Shown here one piece after another: positions 56,996 to 64,000 of a DNA stretch of 64,000 nt (position 1 is its first letter; each line of letters opens with the position of its first letter). Below the pieces are notes generated by a model, which was not told where the DNA came from, made no database searches, and saw nothing but the letters and a program-made list of their open reading frames with translations. The stretch comes from Panagrolaimus kolymaensis. Taxonomy: Eukaryota; Nematoda; Chromadorea; Rhabditida; Panagrolaimidae. The stretch covers positions 62,001 to 126,000 of the forward strand of contig JAJQJQ010000027.1 in assembly GCA_028622995.1 (NCBI GenBank), in the 5' to 3' direction. Both the position numbers and the translations under genes were made by a program.

Positions 56996-58965
56996 TCAAG
57001 GAAGAGTAAAATAAGTTTCAACTAAGAATGGAGGCGGCGGAGATTTTTCACCAGGTGAAAGAATTTTGAATAAGCCTTCGAAATCAGGTCGAATTTCCGT
57101 CTCTTGAGTAAAGCATAATACCATTACAGATTTGATAAGATCTGGAGTTCCTTCAGGAGCAGCCATTGGTAATTCTTTTGATAAAATCTGAAAAGAAAGA
57201 GCAATTAAAAAGGATCATTCAAAGCAGCAAACTTACTTTTACTTTAGCTTCAGCATTGCTCATTCCAGGAAATGGATCAGTTTTACAGTAAGTGAAAATT
57301 TCCCAAATCATGATACCAAAAGACCATACGTCTGATTTCAATAAAGGTGATGATTAGAAAGCGATAAAAGGATAAAAAGAAAACATACTGTTGAAAATTC
57401 TCCTTTGCTCAAAACTTCAGGCGCCAACCATTTAACAGGCATATTCTTGAGCTTATCCAATTTGAGAACATTTTGATCAGAGACGCTTAAACCAAAATCG
57501 CTAATTTTGACTTCATCATTTGGTCCAAGTAAGCAGTTTCGTGCAGCGATATCTGAAAAACAACAATACAGTATGTAGTGAAAACTTACAATAAATGAGG
57601 AGGAAAACAATCATAGCACAACAGAACTTGAAGTTATTTCACCGTCACCGAAAAATGATGCAATAGTTCAAAGCATACCTCTGTGGATAATCTAAAAAAT
57701 GAATAAGCAATTATTTGGATAAAATTTATGGATAAAACATACCTTCCTTGCAGCTAGATAATACATTCCACGACATCCACCAGTGACATAGTCGATTAAT
57801 TTTTCTTTAGGTAATGTTGGATTGTCTTGTAGTTTGTTCTTTAAGCATCCATTAGCTGCAAGTTCGAGAATAATCTGCAATAAAGAACGATTAAAGAGAG
57901 GCATACAAATGAGTAATCATACCATGATAGGTTCTTCTTGCACAGCCACACCAATAAGTCGAACAATGTTTGGATGCTAAAACGTGATAATAAAGAAGAT
58001 GAACGATAGCATAAAGTTGAAAAACATACATCGAAACGTCGCATGAGTTTTGCTTCTTTCATAAATTCTGCTCGTTGTTTCTTGTTCAATGCTGCACCTT
58101 TGAGTTTTTTCACAGCGACATCGGTTGCATGTTGATCTTTGTCAAAGACTTTACCCATATGAACATCACCAAATGCACCACCACCGAGCTTTTTGCCAAC
58201 TTCTATGTGCTAAAAATGAATAGCATTAGGTTAATGAAGCAATAAACAAGCAAAACAATATGGTAAGACCTTATATGAATCAAAAATGGAAAAGTAAACT
58301 AACTTCATGAAGAATATAATATTCAGGTCTTACAACAGCTTTAACCAAAACAGCACCATCACCTTGAATCGGGATCTTGGTTTCAATGTGCTCATCGATG
58401 AGTGCATTCAGAGTGGTTCTCTTCATATCTTTCAGCCACCATTTTTGATCTTTGTAGTTCAACAGAATATGACGAACCCTTCCTTTGTTCATGACGGAGA
58501 CAACATATCGAGATTTTCCCTTGATATCAGTTTTTCTTACCAGGAAATCGCCTTCAGAACTCAAGAGATCAGCCACTTCATCACGTGGGATCAAGCCATG
58601 ATACCAGTCATATTGGATCAATACTTTAGAGGTTTCATCTACCAAACGCGTAAATATTGTTTCTTGACCATGTTCAGCAGTTTTGGTGGTGTTGTCTTGA
58701 GTTTTGGTTGTTTCTTCATCCGTAGTTCTTCGCTTCTTTCGATTCTTTAAAGTAGGAACTTCTTCTTTTGTTCCAACTTCTTTGGCTTTTTCTTGAGAAA
58801 GATCCACCTTTTTTGCTTTCCGTGCTGATTTGTTCTTTCTTCTAAAAAATGAAAGGATTTAATGTGAACTTCAAACATCCAACAACAACACAAAAGCGAA
58901 TTAAGAAAAAAGGTTTGCAAATGAAAGTAATAAAGAAGAAAGCAAACATACTTAACAAACGACAT
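56996..58965 (-). CDS. SH2-domain tyrosine kinase, Fes/Fer-like nematode family
   Basis: Nine exons (58965-58952, 58841-58304, 58209-58030, 57976-57923, 57874-57743, 57691-57679, 57552-57389, 57338-57237, 57187-56996) encode 462 aa. A basic N-terminus (about 1-75) is followed by an SH2 domain that starts DWYHGLIPRDE (83-93), has FLVRKT with the phosphotyrosine-binding Arg107, and RHILL. The kinase domain runs from about 185: GGGAFGDV, AVKKLK (Lys218), HRDIAARN (309-316), DFGLS (329-333), VKWLAPEVL, KSDVWSFGIMIWEIF (366-380). Order and sequence match the expanded nematode SH2-Fer-like kinases, many of which act in sperm (SPE-8 type). Exon 1 is only 14 nt and exon 6 only 13 nt. Odd: the canonical frame at exon 7/8 needs a TTATTG|AAA 3' splice site instead of AG. 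Confidence 0.88.
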
Positions 58966-61900
58966 GACGATGATGATGAAGTTGGATTTTGAAGAGTTCT
59001 TCTTTTTTTCTTTTGATTTGATTCGCCGAATTTTTGACACAGGAGCGGAAGAGAACGTCGTCGACCTTCTTTCACTGACGAATGATCGAACAAATGACTG
59101 ACTGATTCGTTTTCAACAAAAAATGAAGCAAACAATTTTTAGGCTGAAAAATCATTCAAATTTTTGCAAAACTTCTGTGTAAGAGAATTTTTTGTGTGTG
59201 AAAGTTTGATTTTGCACGCATGTTATTTTGTTGGAGCATAAAAAATATGTAAAAATTATGCTTTACAAATTATTCTTTTATTAGGCCATCAAACTACCTT
59301 TTTTTTCTAGGGCTTCTAAAAATCTTTTTTTAAAGCAAAAGCTTCCTTCTTTAGAGCTAATTACTTTTTTGTAACAATAAAAGCATTGTTTTAGTTGGTT
59401 GGAATTATTGTTATCAATCGAATTGCCATCACAACAACAACATAAACAAAGTAGTTGATGAGTAAAATGTTTGTTTCTTTTAACACTGTTTGTAACAATT
59501 TTTTTTCTCACAATAAACTCGATATAAAATTACATATGTAACTAACTTATCGTTATCTTTTAACTAATTGAAGGAGTATGGTTGTCAATGAAAATGGGGA
59601 TTTAATTGGAGTCTTTTGAATTATAAGTAACTAAAGATTGGTTTTGTTCGAAATGAATAAGCTTTAGATTGTTTCATGACTAAAAACTACTGGAATATCT
59701 GCTGATGGCAATTCTTATATCAAGTTTAAAATAATTTTTTCAAGATGATTAAATTACAAAAAAGTGGAAAGAACAAAAACATTTTGTTTATTTGTAAGGT
59801 TGGATTCAATTTGAAGGGGAATTATTAACTAAATAACATTTTATGCAATCAAAATAATGGATGCAAAGCATAAACGAAACATTTTTATTTTCACTATGTC
59901 TTTATTTAGTGAAGATGTTTTTCAAGGACTAGAAAAAATGAAGAGTATTATGATGTTACTTTGAGTCACAAAAACGTTGGTGACTTGAAGCATTTTTTTA
60001 AGTTAAAATAACTAACAATTTTCATTTCACGTTCTTGTAAACAAATATGGAGTTGTATTAAAGGGTAATTAATTAGTTGGTGCATGGCTTTGGTTTGAAA
60101 GGAATTCAATGGCTTTAGATGATTTGCTGACAGCATTCCTCATCATTATTTTTATTATGATATGATTTTTCTTTCAAAGTTTACCGATTGGAAGTTGTTG
60201 ATCTTTTTTTTTTATCTTGAACACACAACAGTGAAAAAAAAACTATGGTCACAGATACCTAAATTGTTAAAACAAAAATTGGAGATACAAAAAATCTATT
60301 TTTTTTACTGTATGTTTTTTAACTTTTTTCACAAAGATTTTTTTAATGCTGCAATATTTCTGGAGGCATGTATGCAATAAAAAAAACGATGGGTTTGTAA
60401 TGATAAAAATTTGAAGTCCTTTCTTTGCAAGCATTGTAAAAATCTTTTAGCAGCTACTCACTTTTCCGTAAAGCCACAAACATACAAATATTGTTGCAAA
60501 TGTTAAAGTGCCCTACTTTTTTTTGTTTACAAAATCAAAGTTCGATTACTTATTTATTTTTACTTTTTAATTTATTAAATGACTTTTTTTCTTCTTTTTT
60601 CTCGTCGTCGATGGCTCACACTTAAAAGCTTAAAACAAACCGATGATCAAAAGTGCAATTTTTTTAATTTTTTGCAAGATTTTTTTGATTGTTGTTATTA
60701 GAAGATTTATTTATTTATGTTTTTGTATTGTTGAGGGAGGAATAAGAAGAAAAAAAAAAGAAGAAGCATTTAATCCAAAGATTATTTATTCCATTTTTGA
60801 GTATGTAAGTAAAATGCTTTTATGGTTGGATAAAAAAATTCAGTTATGTTTGTGTACTTATTTTTTTTTGTTGTTGTAAAATACACAAAAGCACTTTAAA
60901 AAAAATTTATCCTCCTTCTTTTTCACATGGTTGGTACTAATGTATCGTCTTCATTTGGGGTAAAATAAAGTCATATTTTTTTCTTGGATTTTATTTTTTT
61001 CATTTTTTAGATCTCTGCCAAGTGTATTGAAAAGTGAAGGTGCAATTATTGCTGTTTTTTTTACTTTGTAAATTTGTTGAACGTTTTTATTTTGAAAAAG
61101 CTGAACGAAAATTTATTAAAAATTTTTAAAAGACAAAATACTGTTTCGATAGTTTCGAAAATAATAATTCCAAAGTCGCATCAATAAACTAATCTTACCG
61201 GAGGACTTTTTTCTAGAAATAATAAATCACCAATTTTTAATTACCAAAACAAAAGTTATATCAATTTTTTGTTTGTTAATTTTTGAATTTGCACTTTTAA
61301 ATTATTTTTCATTTGTAATCTTTCAACTTTTATTTTCCCCCATTAAATTACGTACATAGCTCGTTTTTTTAAAGAAAATATATTTATTTTTTGAGTAAAT
61401 TGAGTTTAAAAAAAAAGAAAGAAAAAGTTTATTAAAAATTGTTTACCACTTTCCCGCTATATTCAATATTGGCACGCAGCATTTAATATTTGTATGTTTA
61501 GTTTATTTACCCATAAAACAAATAAATGTTTCATTAAAATTAATTTTTTCATTACTTTTTTGTGAGCGTTCTTTAATTTTGTTTTATTTCTTTAAACAAA
61601 ATTATGTCATTTTACAGGTGGGTTAGCTGGCATATAATTTTCTTTTTATTATCATTTTATATAATATTGGGAGCAAAAGAGTGAAAACTTAATTTCTATT
61701 TTTCAAGAAAAAGTTTTTCTTGGAAAATTAACAAAGTTATGAAGAAATTCTCTCATTTTATGACAGAAAATTTTTCATTTCCTTCTTCTCAATTTTCATT
61801 GTCCGTTAGTGCGTGTGTCTCTGCCTGAAAATCTATCTTGGGAAAGTTGCAAAAGAATGAAAAAGAATGAAATAAAAATCTTTAAAATTAGCATAAACAT

Positions 61901-62003
61901 GAATGAATGAGTAAAAGACACTTGCTTTTGCATTTCATGAAAATGGAATGCTGTTGAGTGGTTGTTATCGTTTTTTTTTGTAAGCATTTGGTACCAATCA
62001 GTG

Positions 62004-62150
62004 GAAGGATCCAAAGACCTAATATCTGTAAGAGGATCCAAGAACCCAAAAACATTGGAAGGTCCAAGGATCAAATAGCAGGAGAAGGATATAAGAATCT
62101 AAGGAGAATGATAAGAACCTAATAGCATGAGAAGGATCTAATATTTCTAA
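62004..62150 (+). repeat. Degenerate minisatellite with a unit of about 24 bp
   Basis: At least six diverged copies of a unit near GAAGGATCCAAGAACCTAAT follow each other (starting at about 62005, 62031, 62058, 62084, 62104 and 62130). Spacing varies from about 20 to 27 bp and matches are partial. Non-coding. Confidence 0.6.
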
Positions 62151-62405
62151 AACGAAAGTAAATAAAATACGCTTTGATGTGGCTGAGATGATGGCGTGTA
62201 TAAGGATAATTGTCCCTTGGATCATGATCTCATGAATAATGATAAGCATGCTCGCAATCAGTGGCTTGAAGCATTAACAAAAAGCGCACAGAATTTTTTC
62301 GTTGTAACAAAAGAGCCTATGTTGTTTTATAACAAAAAGGTAACGAATAGCTGTTACTATTATAAATTATAAGCAAAAACAATAAATGAAACAGGCAATT
62401 TGCTG

Positions 62406-62433
62406 GCGGCCCGAAGGGCCGCTTTATGCCTAG
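62406..62433 (+). mobile_element. Helitron-like 3' terminus
   Basis: A perfect GC hairpin, GCGGCCC-GAA-GGGCCGC (62406-62422), is followed 7 bp later by CTAG (62430-62433) and then T. A GC-rich stem-loop shortly before a terminal CTRR, with insertion next to T, is the defining 3' end of Helitron rolling-circle transposons. The hairpin stands out against AT-rich flanks. The 5' end (TC after A) could not be located, so element length is unknown. No Rep/helicase coding is present, so it would be non-autonomous or a solo remnant. Confidence 0.55.
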
Positions 62434-64000
62434 TGTTAATTAATTATATGTTATTGTGAGCTAAGATGAAAGCTCATTCATTCATCCATTTTTATGAGGT
62501 TTTTTTTCTTGTGAACCATAAAGAACTCTCATTAGCCTTTTTTTAATGAGTTTCATAATAACTAAAGAAAGTCATAAAACTGATTTATTAAAGTGATGGT
62601 TAAAAAGTTAAAAAAGCGCTACCATAACTTTTACATCTTTTTGATTGAAATTTTTCTAATATTTGCTCTCTCTTTTTTAAAGCAAGATTATTATAGGTCA
62701 TGATGAAAAGTATTTACTCCTTTAAACGTTATCTCGGAATAGCTCAGATAAATTAAGTATTAAAAAAAGAGCAAAACTTGGAATATATTTTTTGTTTAAT
62801 TTTTCTGATCACTTTTTAAAATTTACCGTTATTTTTTCGTTTCAAAGAAGAATTATTATTTGATCATCAAAAAACCGACAATTATTTTTTAATCATAAAT
62901 CTTTTGCTAATTTTATTTTGAGTTCTTTCTCATTACGGATTTTAGTTTTTCTTCAAAGTTTTGATAAGCTATTAACAACAACAAAAAAGAAAGACAAAAA
63001 TTGAAAGATTACTAATATTAAATTGAAGCTTTACTCAGCTAAACTATTGTAAAATTTACTGCTTTGGATGAATCAGTTTTAGTAATATAATATTTTTTTT
63101 AATTTCTAAAATGGAAAAAATTTTAGATTTTTATTTTTTTCCATTTTGCACAAAAGAATTAATTATTTAGACCCCAAAATTACTTTTTTAAATTCTTTTC
63201 TTAATTAAATGTACCATTTTTTTTCTCTCACTCATCCTAGAAGAGTAGTTAAGGGTTGCATAGATCCAAAAAAATGCAACTTTCTTTTCTAACCCTCGTT
63301 AAAAACACGTGAATGAGAAAAACATAATTTTCTTGTCTTTTTTTTCCTCCTTCCACCACTTTATTTTTTCTTTTCTCTTTGTCATCAACAAACTCTTGGG
63401 TAAAAATAAAAAAGCCGAGAGTGGTCTAAAATATAAAAAAAAATATGCAAGAGCGACGAAGACAACCAACAACCTTTTTTTTCCATCTTTTTTTCTTTTC
63501 TTTCTTTCCAAAAAATATATTGTGTTGTTGCTTTGAATCATATACGCAACAACAAAAAGTGAACTTTGATGCCTCCCCTTTTTTCCAATTTACTTACTTA
63601 TTTATACGTTGCAGCTGCTGCTTTTTTACCGTGAGAGGGTTTCTCTATGTGCGCCCGTCGTCTGTCTTTCTGTTTGTGTATGTCTGTGTACATAGTAGTC
63701 ATCATCAGCAAAGAGAGTTTAGTTTAGCAGCAACGCATTTTGCCGCTGTTGCAAAAAAGAAAAATGAGAGAGAGAAAAAAAACTTTAGTTGCCTTTACGG
63801 AACTTATATACGGAAGCCATGCCGTCCTCTTCGTTGCGAGGATGTTGAAGTCGGACTTTTTTCGGTATCTTTAATGTGCGTTGCATTTATTTTTTTTAGT
63901 TTCTCCACAAAAAAGAATAAAACGTGGCTGTATGTTTGTATATTGGCCAAGAGTAAGCAGCAGCGTGTTTTTGCATCGGTTTTCTTCTTTTAAAAGCAAA

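Larger units (their letters stand above)
58966..64000. other. 5-kb gene-free right end
   Basis: Upstream DNA of the SH2 kinase, then AT-rich sequence without a believable gene. Contents: a degenerate minisatellite (about 62004-62150), a Helitron-like 3' terminus (62406-62433), and a more GC-balanced promoter-like patch at about 63600-63970 that may belong to a gene beyond the window. The frames around 63309-63993 are low-complexity Phe/Ser/Lys. Confidence 0.45.

Noticed and set aside
58842..59135. Minus-strand frames upstream of the SH2 kinase
   Set aside because: They overlap the kinase promoter and intron 1 in the wrong frame; the 14-nt exon 1 explains the start better.
61796..62249. Two minus-strand frames with DPLTD/DPSTD-like runs
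   Set aside because: They follow the degenerate minisatellite and have no gene structure.
1..64000. tRNA, rRNA, SL RNA and CRISPR arrays
   Set aside because: No tRNA B-box with a matching acceptor stem, no rRNA-like block, no spliced-leader sequence and no spaced direct repeats were found on visual reading; a covariance-model scan would be needed to exclude small RNAs.

Overview
The window is AT-rich nuclear DNA from a nematode. Evidence: a one-exon cuticle collagen with the nematode layout (N-terminal membrane anchor, furin-type RxKR site, Gly-X-Y blocks between cysteine pairs), mostly 45-60 bp introns with GTAAG/GTATG donors and U-rich TTTTCAG/TTTTTAG acceptors, acceptor-like sites just upstream of start codons that suggest spliced-leader trans-splicing, and nematode-type gene families. 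The species cannot be named; base composition and intron style would suit a clade IV nematode. All gene models are hand-spliced, and exon lengths were checked to sum to an open frame.

Layout. 2.0-4.3 kb (-): an unrecognised type I membrane protein. 5.2-6.2 kb (+): DJ-1/PARK7. 7.1-7.7 kb (+): a mucin-like surface protein. 7.9-9.0 kb (-): cuticle collagen. 9.9-10.3 kb (-): a small probable mitochondrial protein. 11.4-12.9 kb (+): an unrecognised protein with an RRM-like C-terminus. 17.5-19.6 kb (+): a basigin-like two-Ig membrane protein. 20.4-21.2 kb (+): a secreted Cys-rich protein. 22.3-23.5 kb (-): a single-C2H2 zinc-finger protein. 25.3-25.9 kb (-): endosulfine/ARPP-19. 25.9-37.5 kb has no convincing gene but holds a complete hAT-type MITE. 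37.5-40.3 kb (+): TMEM98. 41.7-43.8 kb (-): AP-3 mu. 44.3-47.5 kb (+): EFL1. 48.0-48.9 kb (-): eIF6. 51.0-59.0 kb: a compact group made of a small divergent kinase (+), a NYN/PIN RNase (+), an internally duplicated Ser/Thr-Pro-rich protein (-), a small EF-hand secreted protein (-) and an SH2-tyrosine kinase of the Fes/Fer-like type (-). 59-64 kb is gene-free and carries a degenerate minisatellite and a Helitron-like 3' terminus.

How the genes relate. EFL1 and eIF6 are partners: EFL1 with SBDS evicts eIF6 from new 60S subunits, and here the two genes lie tail to tail, 507 bp apart. AP-3 mu and EFL1 are head to head with about 420 bp between start codons, so they probably share a promoter region. 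The 51-59 kb group resembles nematode germline/sperm gene clusters (expanded SH2 kinases, small kinases), but this is inference.

Most worth checking: the SH2 kinase intron, whose conserved reading frame requires a non-AG 3' splice site; the near-identical 372-bp exon-plus-intron duplication; the hAT MITE with an 8-bp target duplication; the Helitron-like end; the His-to-Phe change in the DJ-1 pocket; and the EFL1/eIF6 neighbourhood. No CRISPR array, rRNA or tRNA was found by eye.
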